From the NCBI GenBank assembly GCA_000310025.1, contig FN649735.1:1716633-1762733 (forward strand): 46,101 bases of DNA, written 5' to 3'. The notes below the pieces were generated by a model, which saw only the letters and a list, made by a program, of their open reading frames with translations, ran no database searches and was not told the origin of the DNA. Origin of the DNA: Ectocarpus siliculosus. Its lineage: Eukaryota; Sar; Phaeophyceae; Ectocarpales; Ectocarpaceae. This document shows positions 1 through 9,982 of the stretch, piece by piece (position 1 is the first letter of the stretch; every line of letters begins with the position of its first letter). A program made the position numbers and the translations under genes.

Positions 1-62
1 GAGGGGGAGGGGGTACTCATAGTCGTGCATGCCGTAGTCGTTAGGCCATTGACTTCGCATCC
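1..62. repeat. dispersed repeat, copy 1 (GGGTACTCATG...GCATGCC family)
   Basis: This stretch shares an ordered set of blocks with two tandem copies at 34962-35000 and 35021-35076: a G-run, GGTACTCAT, GCATGCC, GTTAG-CCATTGAC and GC-TCC. The three copies are diverged but collinear. That points to a dispersed repeat family rather than chance. The copy is cut by the window edge. Confidence 0.6.
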
Positions 63-409
63 CTACAAAGCCGGGGGGGTGTGTGAGAAAATACGTGCAG
101 CAGGGGAGGGTTGGCGTGCTCCTCACTCCGGCAAGCTTGTTCCTATTCTCGTGCACAACAGCAGACAGCCTACGAACCGGACTATGAAAAAATCACACGA
201 TCCGAAACCGCACCAGGACCTACCCCTCGCTCTCCTTCCTTCTCGTCAAGTAGACGGGAAATGTCTTTTTTTTCTCTCCTGACACTCGCTCCTTGCGTCC
301 GGCTTGCGACCAAGGGCTGAAGGGGTGGCAGTCAAAGAAATTGGGACCGCCTACGCAGGATTTTAAGAGTATCTACCAAAAAAATAGGGAGGGGGCACGC
401 AGACCGTAT

Positions 410-432
410 CCCTTACCCTAATCCTAACCCCA
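410..432. repeat. short telomere-like CCCTAA tract
   Basis: The stretch reads as imperfect CCCTAA/CCTAACCCC units, the complement of the TTAGGG-type units at about 27575-27609. It is only three to four degenerate units long, so it may be an interstitial telomeric remnant or chance. Confidence 0.35.
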
Positions 433-1559
433 AAGCACGGATTCAATACTTTATCCCATATGTTTGCTTAATCAATTTTGCTGCGTAGACTACTGGGAAA
501 TTTTGATGTTGACCAATTTTGAAAACAAACGCAAGAGCACCAGAAAATGCACAAGAGCCACACACAAGACCAAGTCGGAAGGCATCGTGAAAAACAGAAA
601 TCGTTGATTCTCGGACAGAACGGCAGTAGAGGCTGCTCTAAATATATGTGGTATACATTTCACGCGTCAATCTCCACACGCCTCTTTTGAAATCAAGAAA
701 AAATTCACACCAGTCTGAATTCAAGTCAAGAGAGGCAAACCGGCCGGCGCTCAAAGTAGGCCGGTATTGCACTAGGTTCTATGCATTTCTACTGAGCGGT
801 GTGTGTGTTAGTGCGCTCAAATCTGCCTCTTGGGTGGTGATATCGAGGGTCGTAGTAGCGTCCTACAATGTCCGCCAATCTCCGCAAACTAGACCGACAC
901 CCAGTGCCTTGTGCTGCTTGTGCTCGCCCCCACTGACCCCAATCTTCTGAACTGCGGGTTGACTGCAGTAGCTGATGCCACCAGCTACTCCTGACGACCC
1001 TCCGTTCAGGGGCTAACGGTCCGTGGCGGTGAGCACGGCTGTGAAAAGTGTGTGGTTCCGGCAAGTTTCGGCGCATTTTTCGGACTGCTTTAGAGGCTGC
1101 TGCGACCTCAGATATTTCAGCTCCAGCAGCACACCTGAACGTGCCAGCACACAGAACGCCTCTACATGGTGTCCTCTACTGATAACAGCAGAAGGTACAG
1201 AACCTGAACGGCGGAAAGCTTGCTTTCATTCTTTGTACGGGATTTTAAGTATAATTATAGAGGCAGTGTCAAGAGAGCAAAATAGCTTGCCTTCAATCCC
1301 TTAAAATCCCGGCCACGAGCTAAAAACGTAGCCGGGAGAGACGCAAGACAACAACAAAAAACAACAATAACAACAACAAAAACAGGTTCACCAGCAACAA
1401 CCACAGCCAAAATCAACATCAACAACATAGTCTTGTGAGGCTCCCTTGTTGTGATGCGTCTAGACAAAACATACCGAAACAAAGGCGTAAAAAACGGACG
1501 CCCAGACAAGTTGGGACGACCCCCACCCCCACCCCCCCCTTTGTCGTGCTCGTCGCTCG

Positions 1560-4548
1560 CTACTGCTCCCCACCGCTCACCCATTGAGCGCCGGAGGCTC
1601 CGGCCCCTTCCGCCGATTGCTGCTGTTCGGCGCTAGCAACGCCTTCGTGCCCGTACGTGTCGTAGAACCTCTTCTTCTCTGGGTCTCCCAGGACCTCGTA
1701 CGCCTGGACATCGAAAAGGCACCAGCAGCAGCCGCAACAGCGACAGCAGCAGCAACGACACAGTGAGGGGAGTTGCGACAACAGTAACAACAGAAACAAC
1801 AGTAACAGCAGCAGCAGCAGCAACAGCAACAACAATAAGGGGTAAGGCGACAATAACACCACCACCAACAACAACAGCACCCACAGCAGCAACACAATGA
1901 GGGGCTCCGCGAAAGACTCGGCCTTGGCTTGAGGGCGGCCACCACGATAGGGTGATGGTGGGTACGTCTCGAACAACAAGAACGGTACGTTGTCAGGGCC
2001 ATGGCCGCCCAGATTCTCACTCATCTCTCTTTTTGTGCGACGTGCGCTTTTTACAGGGGCGAAACCCTTGGGGGGGAGGAAGAGGTTATCGGTAAAAACC
2101 GTACTCGAACACGTGAGTCTCGCCACAATCGGGCTGCGCCTCTTGGGCGTTGACTAAAACACCACACTGCTTTTTTAAGTAGGCACTCCGAAAATTGCAA
2201 AAGGTGCTACTGAAAAAAGAAAAAAACAAAATGGGGTGCCTTGGTACGGTACCGTTACACACCTTCGGTGGTGAGCCTGAAAAGCAAAAAACAGAAGAAA
2301 AAAAAACGCCTAATAAATAACTCCAAAATAACGTGTGAATGAGTGAGTGTGTCGTGCCTCTCACTTCGCAAAAGTGGTCCACGCCTTCCCTTTCTTTGAC
2401 TCGCTATGCTCAGGGCATTATCTGCCTACTCCACGGGTCTTCCTCCCAAAACCCGAAACCTCCGACAAGAATGAACAAACCCTAGTTCTGCAAACAAAAG
2501 GTACAAGAGCAGTCTACCTCGCTCAAACGTGCTCCAGACTTGACGGGGGAACGGGCTTCAATCCGAGGGTACCTCGAAATTATTCCACCTCGCCTAGCAC
2601 CCATTCGACCAGAGGTGGTCGACCAGAGGTGGTCGCAGACGCAGGCTCAACCTTTCGCACGGTGTGGCCTATTTCCATCTTCTGCTACACCCCATTCCAC
2701 CAAAGCATTTAAATAGCATCTCCGATGGCGCTACATAAAGCTGCGGCAAAGATGCGACCGAACATGACCATTTAAACAGTAAACACTTCCAATGACACTA
2801 AATACACGACATGAAGCTGCGGCATACGGTGCACAGAGCACCACGACTGGAAGATCACCTCCGAAACGAGCCGGAACATCTCCGTAGCCTGGTCTCTGTT
2901 GTTGGGGTTCTTATCCTGAGAAACGCAAAATAGCGGAGGTGGGGGCGGTCGCAGACAGGGGACGGGGTTGGTATTGAGAGGCTTTTCGGATGCGAGAGGA
3001 GCAATGGAGAAGGAGAGATCCTTGTATGTTCAAACGAGAGGTTGTTCCCCCTGTGTCCACCGCCGTCGGAGGCGTCGGAATCAGAGGGATGAGCGTTGCG
3101 GACGTGCGTGTTGTTACTGCTAGCATCGACCGCACGTGACGTGTTGGATGTATCTCTATTGTGGGTGCGCTTTACTCCTTAGTATCGACCGCGCTAACCG
3201 GCTGACCAATGAAAAGACGTCAGTCTTGTGGCAGGAAAACAGAAGGCGAACACGCGTTCCTAATCAAAGTGTAGACTATTGCACGGGTTCTTACATATGT
3301 ACCGACTTCGGGGCTGCACGCGGAGTTGGAAGACAGCAGTTGTTCTGCTTTTCAAGTACAAGACTACAATAAAGTACCTACAGGTACATATCACGCAGCA
3401 TTGCTTTCTAGAAAACATATATACGATCAAAGAAAGACTGCTGTACCAAAACCGTCGAAGGGGGGGTGTTGAAGCCTTCGCAGTGAATGGGAAGAAAACA
3501 GGCTGGATGTGGGCTATGTGTTTCAGTCTGTTGCTTTAGCTTGTGTCTGTGTTTTTATTGTTAGCATCGACCGCGCTAACCGGCTGACCCATGAAAAGAC
3601 GTCAGTCTTAGTGCGGTGGAAAACACAAAACACCTCTATCTGCCGTGAACTGGGACCCCGTGAGGGGGCAGCATGGGGGAGGCTAAACTATCCTTCGGAT
3701 CAAAGACAGAAACGGCAGCAACAGAAGAAAACTGTGTCTGTGTGTGCGTGGGCCGTTGGTCGAACAGCCCGGCCTCTTTCCGGGAGGGAAATACAATGGA
3801 AAACCGGGTATGGATGTACCCAACCGGGGGTATTTGTAGCCACGATCGGGTCCACCCCGTCAAAAGACGGTTCAGGATCGGGGGCGGAGGGTGACAACCA
3901 ATCAGATGGCGCCATACGGCCTGCGAGCTTCGTGTTTTCCGACTGCCTGTGACCCACGTTCGCACCCCGTTTTTCAACATTTAGAGTTGCGGAGAGACTC
4001 CTCCCACGAGAACGGCAAATTATTTATGTCAACGTGCAAAGTGCAAAGGCTCTCCTGGACTGGGGCGACAGCGGGCAGACCCGGCGATCCCCCTGGAGCT
4101 TCTGCGGTAGATACCGACGTAGTGCGCTTTTTGTGTACAGCAAACAAGGTAACGTCCGGACGCCGATGATGTGTCGGTTCATCAAGACATGATGCGCCAC
4201 CAGCACATTCGTACAGGTATTCCAGAAACGTTCCAGAAAACACAACCCACACACACCGCCGTGCATGTGTGCCTCGCCGACCCGCTGCGATAGAGCAGCA
4301 ACGCCGCCACCAGAAATAAAACAGGAACAACGAATTTCACCGACAAACGACGTAAAGGCCGAAGGGTGGAGGGTGGAGGGCCTGAGGCTACCGCAGCAAG
4401 TACAGCGTAGTAGAGTGCACGACCGCGGACCACACTCACTCACCGGGTGCCAGTACAAGGCCTTCTTCCGGTAGGCTTTCTTCACCTCCCCTGAGCTGGC
4501 GCTCCGCTCTAGCCCCAGCACCTCATAGTGGCAAGGCTTACCAGCCAT
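1560..4548 (-). CDS. J-domain (DnaJ/Hsp40) co-chaperone, three exons
   Basis: The exons on the minus strand are 4548-4444, 2915-2859 and 1703-1560, all with phase-0 junctions and GT/AG borders (GTGAGT donor on exon 1, TTTCTCAG acceptor on exon 2). The product is 101 aa. Residues 1-75 form a complete J domain: [13 protein letters not shown] in helix [19 protein letters not shown] around the catalytic HPD (34-36), then [19 protein letters not shown] and [11 protein letters not shown]. The HPD loop stimulates Hsp70 ATPase (family knowledge). The spacing and the YDTYGHEGV end resemble the DNAJB2/B6 class. The HPD motif is split by intron 1, with H-P in exon 1 and D in exon 2. After the J domain only about 25 Ala/Gln/Gly-rich residues remain before TAG. 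A good donor (TGG|GTGAGC) just ahead of the stop means the protein could instead continue into an unseen exon. The J domain is certain; the C-terminus is not. Confidence 0.85.
1721..1893. repeat. CAG/CAA trinucleotide-rich tract in intron 2 of the J-protein gene
   Basis: An imperfect microsatellite of CAGCAG, CAACAG and CAACAA units sits directly upstream (on the minus strand) of the exon 3 acceptor. It is read as CTG/TTG on the transcribed strand and so contributes a T-rich stretch before the TGTCCAG acceptor. Cysteine- or leucine-rich frames across it are microsatellite translations, not genes. Confidence 0.8.
3181..3229 (+). repeat. dispersed repeat, CGACCGCGCTAACCGG family, copy 1
   Basis: This stretch is nearly identical over about 48 bp to 3563-3611 (ATCGACCGCGCTAACCGG, CTGACC, ATGAAAAGACGTCAGTCTT). 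A third, diverged and inverted copy lies at 33957-33999. It sits in intron 1 of the J-protein gene. There are no visible terminal repeats. It is probably the remnant of a short interspersed element. Confidence 0.8.
3563..3611 (+). repeat. dispersed repeat, CGACCGCGCTAACCGG family, copy 2
   Basis: This is a same-orientation copy of 3181-3229, 382 bp downstream in the same intron. The sequences after the repeat (GTGG(C/A)(G/A)GAAAAC versus GTGCGGTGGAAAACAC) also remain loosely similar, so the original unit was longer than the conserved core. Confidence 0.8.
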
Positions 4549-7461
4549 TGTTCTCTCTCTCTGTGTGGGGGCGTGTCTCGTGTCCCGCCTGCCCTGCTCT
4601 CTGCGTCGTGTAACGGGCGACTGAGTTCAACGGGACCAGGAGGGGCACCGCGAAATGAAGGGTGGGTACGTGGGGGGTAGGGGATCGAATCTGGCCGCCT
4701 GCCGCGTGCTGCCTGCTGGTATACGGACATGGATCTGTCACACATGATGGTCAGCCGCTGTCCATGAGGCGACCCAGCTGTGTCTGCAGTTTACAGCAGT
4801 CAAGCAAACCCTGCACGAAACAGCAACGAGCCACAGCGGCCAAACACCAGGCAACATAATCAAACTAATTGCAAGGTCCGTACTGCTGTTGTATGGAGTG
4901 TTGTATTGCCGCCGGCCCGAGGATGCATACTCTGGTCTCGCGTATACAGCAGCACTGTAGTACCTCGCTCTTGCAGCAGTCAGTACATAGAACAAACGTA
5001 GGAGGGCACAGCTCAATGTAGTAAATAATGGTACACGATATAAATTGCCAATGATGTTGCAAGATTGAAAGTCAGGGATGTGGTGGTTGTGTTTGTATAA
5101 GCCTTGTATATAAGCGTCACACATTTATTTATTTTACATTTCCGGGCATGGAGTGATAGTAAGACTGTGTGACCCGTACATGGTACGTAAGACTAACTGC
5201 TGTGCCGTTCGTTGCAGTTGCTGCCCCAAAACATAAAATCTTGAATTGAAGAGACCATGCCCACCAATTATGCCCACTGCTGCTGTAGAATTCCGTACCC
5301 AATAAGAGTTTCAACACTCACTACATCATAGCTGGGCGGGCATTTTCTGCACGCGAAAAAAAGAGAAGTCCCTTCAGGTGACGAAAAATAATCGCTAGTC
5401 GTGAAGAAACTGACGATCGACCCAAATTAACATGTCAAAGCCAGACCCAATTAATATCAACGCGGGCCCACCCCACTTGCTGGGTTGGTTGAAATTGCCG
5501 CCTCCGTGGTGCGTGAACGCTCGAAACGTTTTCTGTTGCACTTATGTGCGTTGTTTTCTTGGTATACAGTATGTCCGCTGCTCGTGAGGCGTTCCAGATC
5601 GCTCTCAGTCAGGATAGAGTTTTTGTTTGGAGGGCATGGAAGCGTCGATGCGGCAATGAACGGCCTGCCGAAACAAGTTTCATTCACACTCCACGCAAAT
5701 AATCGTGTGGATAAATGTATCACCCACGCAACTGCATGGGGATAAGCACTGACGTCTCGGTGTTTGTTCGCGTCATCGTGCTTGTTAACATTCGCCACCA
5801 CCAGCTGGATAAGGTCCACACTCGCGGGCCACCCTGCTTCCGATCTCGTGGGGCCTGGCATGACTCCGAACTCCACCAGTCAGGACTGGCATCATCTCGC
5901 TTCATGATCCGGTCGACGAAGGTTTGTGGACGCTAGCTCCGCCGCAGCTCGCGGTCGGACCGTTCGGACGAGCCGATCGAAAAGTAAATCGTATGACCAG
6001 CGGCGATTTCTCTTCGCGTGCCCCTCGGCATCTGGTCCAACCTACCGATCCACCGCAGCCGAATGGCCGTAATCCTTTGGTGCTTGGGGATGAAATTCCA
6101 ATCCAAGAAATGAACAAATCATTGTGGCTCGCCATGCTTCGGCACCTGACTGACCAATCGGTCGGGAAACGCCGACATTGACCCGCTTCTCTCTGCAACC
6201 GTTGGCTTCAGGGCGGAATTTCTTGCTACCCGCCAGAGAGTACGCGTTCCGCGTCCCTTGCGACACCACCCGCGCGACTAACCGTTGCGGGGGGGGGGGG
6301 GGGGGGGGACTTCAAATGGCCTGTACCTCTTTAACGGCTGACTACTGTACGATGAATCTGTGGCTAGGCCGGGGCGTCAATGTAACTTACTGCGAGAAGA
6401 AAGACGAAAAACGAAAGGGGAACGTATCGCGAGTTGCTGAAGGCTTGCAGCCAAAGTCTCACTGTGCTCGACCCGTCCGTGCGGCAGCGACCGCCAAGAA
6501 AGCAACGTGGCATGCTGTGTCCATCGGCGCACTGCCGAGAACAGTTGCAATCGGCCGACTTCCCTTGCTCCGGGCGGGCACGGGGAACCACCTTGCGACA
6601 TATGAGCATCGCGCGACCCGTGGCATGCTCGAATGGGATCCATGCATGTCTAACAACATTTTCACCGGTTGAGCGGCAGGAAAAAAGTACAGGAATAGCC
6701 TCTAACTATTCGCAGAAACATCGCCCGTCTATGTACACGAATTTGTAGCATGATGACTTCAACGGCTCAATCGTGTTGGTGTACCGGGGTGAAGCCCGAG
6801 TTTGCACCTGCGTCGTACGCTGAATCTCTCCCCACCTCGAGAATGAGTGTCGTAGACCAGTTTCTCCTTGTCCTACCGTGCTCAAGGTTGTAGTTGCCGA
6901 TGGATTGCGGCCAGGCCACGTCGCTACGAATACAAGATTCTTTTGAGTATCTCGCCTACTTTCCCACGTCCCAACCACTCTGCGACCAAAATCCACCTCT
7001 ACACTGGTGATCAGAGGTGTAGGTTGTGCACCGATCACGACCTCCCAAGGGTTCGGTGAGGAGGATGGGAAGCCGGGATCGACATTGAACCATTTTCTTG
7101 GCTATGCTGCTTGCCCACCGTGTCGATTGGAAAAACGCCACTCACCAAGATGCGGGACTACTTGCCCACTTCGGGGTGCAACCTCCTCCCCCCTCAGGGT
7201 GCAATCGATGCCCAACCTACCCACCACTGACTGACTTCTGCCCATCATGATAATAGAAATGCTGGGGCATCAAGACAAAATTGGTCGCCGACAAAACACG
7301 ATAAAACCCTTTCGGATCGCCATCTCTGCCAGCACCTATGAGCCCCCCTTACTTCACCAAACAAACAACATGTATCTCTAAACCTAGCCACGGGCGAATG
7401 GGGTGCCCTCCGTTTGAAGCGAAATCAATCCGCGACCCCTTCCACCGCGCCCCTTACTAAC
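4549..7461. other. gene-free 2.9-kb stretch between J-protein and cysteine-rich protein genes
   Basis: No recognisable gene was found. Open frames of 100-160 codons exist on both strands, for example minus 5457-5876 and plus 6178-6672. They carry no family motif I know and no matching splice sites. A G-run of about 18 lies at 6291-6308. Three copies of the octamer ACAGCAGT/ACTGCTGT lie at 4793, 4882 and 5196. The first few hundred bases must hold the promoter of the J-protein gene. The rest looks like decayed intergenic or transposon-derived DNA. Confidence 0.5.
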
Positions 7462-9597
7462 TTAGCAGCCGCTGACATCGCAGCACTCGCCACACGTTGT
7501 CGAAGGTGTGCTTGCCCACGCCAGCTCGTTATCCGCGCAGCCCCAGGTGGCTGCACAAGCACGCAGGCAAAACCGAGGATCAACAAAAGGCATTAGCGAC
7601 GACGCGAAGAACAACACCAAAGCTTCACCATCGCGAAAGAAGAGCGACGCACACAGGCAGTGTTCGACAAGAATCCAAGCACCACCTACGACTGCAGTGG
7701 GCGGGCCTCAACAACGTCCGTTGTATAGCGCCGGTGGCTCTGAATAGCGCCAGATAAATTGCTCGATACAGGCTGAATCATCAAGTCATCCTGTAGTTTG
7801 AAAAAGCGCCGGTCCCTCTGAATCTGAATTTGTAGCGCCGGTCGATTCGCCGGGCTCACACCGGCGTTGTTGAGCACCCCCCCCCCAAATGTACTGCATC
7901 CACGGTCGTAGCACAGAAATACCAGCCATCGCGCCATCGACACGACAAACGAGATATACCTGCGCCGGAGAGACACACGAACGGCACCGTGCTGCCGCAC
8001 GCCTGCGACGGGTGCCCGGCCAGGTTGGAGCACTGTGTTTCGTCGCACTCTAGGCAGCGCCGCGGCAGGTCGTCCACGCCGGTGTTCTCAAGGGTATCGG
8101 CGCAGCCGGAGAGGTCGCAGAAGGACGTGCAGCCGTCGCCTCCAGACCACGTAGAGGCGCTGTCTGCGCACCTGTTGAGGAGGGGGCGCGCGGAAGAGAG
8201 ATAGCATGAGATATGGTGGTGGTGTAGCGCTCGCCGGGAAACGAAAGAGGAATCTCGTTGTGAGTTTTTGACGATGGCTCTTACGCGATGTGTGGTCGTT
8301 ATGTGTTTGTTTCTGGTTGTTTCACAGCAGTCATTCAATCTTGTTGCTGTACACGTACACCCTGAAGTAGGATTAATGCGCCGAGAAGACTCGAACGCGT
8401 GAGGCACGCGCGCACGCCAATACCAACGACCTATCATATGTACCGAATTCCGACGGACGGGGCGGGAGCTTACACTCATCACCTTTGATACGGATCTAAA
8501 ACACCGACAGTAGGTGTTACGGTCTGTTAGAGTTGAGCTACGGTTCAACATCCGGTCAGACCTTTAACAGGTACCACAACAACAGACCGTCAACAACGAC
8601 GACGACTAATTTAGCAACAACGGTACAAGGCGCCCACCCTCCAGCGGAGCCCCCGTCCAGGCAGAGGAAAGGGGCCCCGTCCCAGTCGCAGCCCGAGCTC
8701 GTGCAGGACAGGAGGCTGCAGGAAGGGACGCTGTCCGTGGAGGCTTGCATGGGGGTCGCGGCAGCGCCGGCAGCTGCGGGAAGGGGTCGTTGCCGGACAG
8801 AGGAGGCGGTGCGGTTGGAAGAGTAATTTTTTTCAAAAAAACGCCTCTGTCATGGCAAACCCTCCGCGTGTGTGGGAACGAAACAGACTGGACACATGGG
8901 ATGAGAACAAACCTGTTGGGGGGCAAGCAAGCAACAGAAACACAATCAAGTTGTTCGACCACCACTCGCATGCCTGTGAGCGACGGTTTTGGCTGGGTCG
9001 CTTGACGAGAACAAAGTTGGTTCGAGATGTGCAAACCTCAGGATTAGCGAATGGTGTTTCTGCAATCATATCTCATGGCTACGTGGATTGCGCGTTTAGA
9101 TTCATCATTATTCAAAACCTGTACGTCGGTACATATCTACGACCCTACAACTCGCAGCTTTGGCAGGTCCGCAAGCACGCTGCTTGTGAAGCGTTGGCTG
9201 CCGTTTGATTCGGCCAACCTCGATCAAACGTGTTGAAGTTCCCATCTCCGAACCCACATCGGGCTTACACGTGTGTTTAGCATGTTAACCCGGTAACAAC
9301 TAGCTACTGCTGCTGTGTTGCATTGCTGTGCATTGTGCTCCGGAAGTGGTAAATCTACAGCAGTCAGCACACGTCTTCCCAACAGACCAACACACCGGAA
9401 GCATCCTCCCGAGCATGATGAGCAGACAGTCCACAGGCCAGCAGCAGAGCGACACCAACCGCCGCCGCCAACGCCGGTACCACCCATCCTTTGCGCCGCG
9501 GCTCAGTGCCAGCTATCAGCGACCCTTCCTCCCCCCGTTCAAGGGCTGCTGCCCCGGCACCCGCCTGGATCATCTCATACGATTGCTTGTTGGTCAT
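7462..9597 (-). CDS. membrane-anchored protein with duplicated cysteine-rich module, four exons
   Basis: The exons on the minus strand are 9597-9396, 8773-8638, 8171-7960 and 7550-7462. The intron phases (1, 2, 1) match at every junction, and the product is 212 aa ending in TAA. Residues 1-36 are polar and end in RRK. Residues 37-58 form a hydrophobic helix (WVVPALAAAVGVALLLACGL), predicting a type II anchor with the C-terminus in the lumen or outside. Two related cysteine modules follow. Module A has C86, C91, C96, C105, C114, C127, C131 and C136. Module B has C152, C155, C160, C171, C179, C188, C203, C206, C207 and C212. Both share PF-x-C-L-x-G, then G-C-A-D nine residues after that Cys, then C-x3-C-D-(L/V)-S-G-C. 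The even cysteine count suggests disulphides. I recognise no named family and infer no function. An upstream in-frame ATG at 9648 would add 17 residues. The gene diverges from the GFA gene 385 bp away. Confidence 0.75.
7706..7875. mobile_element. probable small MITE-like element in intron 3 of the cysteine-rich gene
   Basis: The stretch is bounded by the inverted repeat CTCAACAACG (7707-7716) and CGTTGTTGAG (7865-7874). The interior holds repeated GCGCCGGT motifs and a block (AAGTCATCCTGTAGTTTGAA) that resembles AAGTCGTTCTGTACTTTGAA inside the better-defined element at 10998-11192. No target-site duplication is clear. It is probably a diverged relative of that family. Confidence 0.45.
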
Positions 9598-9982
9598 TCT
9601 GAGCGAGTTTGACCTGCTGCAAAGAAACATACAGCGATCGGCGCACATTCAACAAGACCGATCGAGAGGGGCAGCGATGGAGATCTCGCAGCGAAGTACA
9701 GCATGTCAACGGCACGGGCTCCTAGACCATTTGCCCGTGCCTGCTGCTGTGTCTCACCTGCCGCCGGCGTGTCGTATACGAGAAGTAGTAAAGATCGCGG
9801 CAGGCGTGATGTTGTGTTGCTCTGTTGAGCACCAACGCCCGCATCAACAAATCATGGAACTTTGGCTGCGACGGCGAGACTGTGAGAAACTGGCGGACAC
9901 CAACGACCAACACCCCGCCACAGCGTCAACCCGTGTCTCTCTCTTCCACCGCACCTTCGGGAGAAAAAGCAATGCAACCAGC
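9598..9982. promoter_or_regulatory. divergent intergenic region between cysteine-rich and GFA genes
   Basis: The 385 bp separate the ATG of the minus-strand cysteine-rich gene from the ATG of the plus-strand GFA gene, so both promoters and 5' UTRs must lie here. I see no TATA box at a convincing distance. No transcription start can be placed from sequence alone. Confidence 0.5.

Larger units (their letters stand above)
1..1559. other. intergenic / 3' flank of J-protein gene
   Basis: I see no convincing coding exon here. The short open frames on both strands lack recognisable motifs and splice-site support. The stretch begins with a copy of a dispersed repeat (1-62). It contains a short telomere-like tract (about 410-432) and an A/C-rich stretch of CAA-type repeats near 1350-1420. 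If the J-protein gene uses the GTGAGC donor just before its stop, a further exon of that gene could lie here or beyond the left edge, but I could not find one. Confidence 0.5.

Noticed and set aside
1577-2020. Cysteine-rich or leucine-rich frames near the trinucleotide tract
   Set aside because: They are translations of CTG/TTG microsatellite, not a cysteine-rich protein.
5457-5876. 139-codon minus-strand open frame, considered as a retroelement fragment
   Set aside because: I could find no integrase, reverse transcriptase, protease or gag motif in it or in its neighbours.
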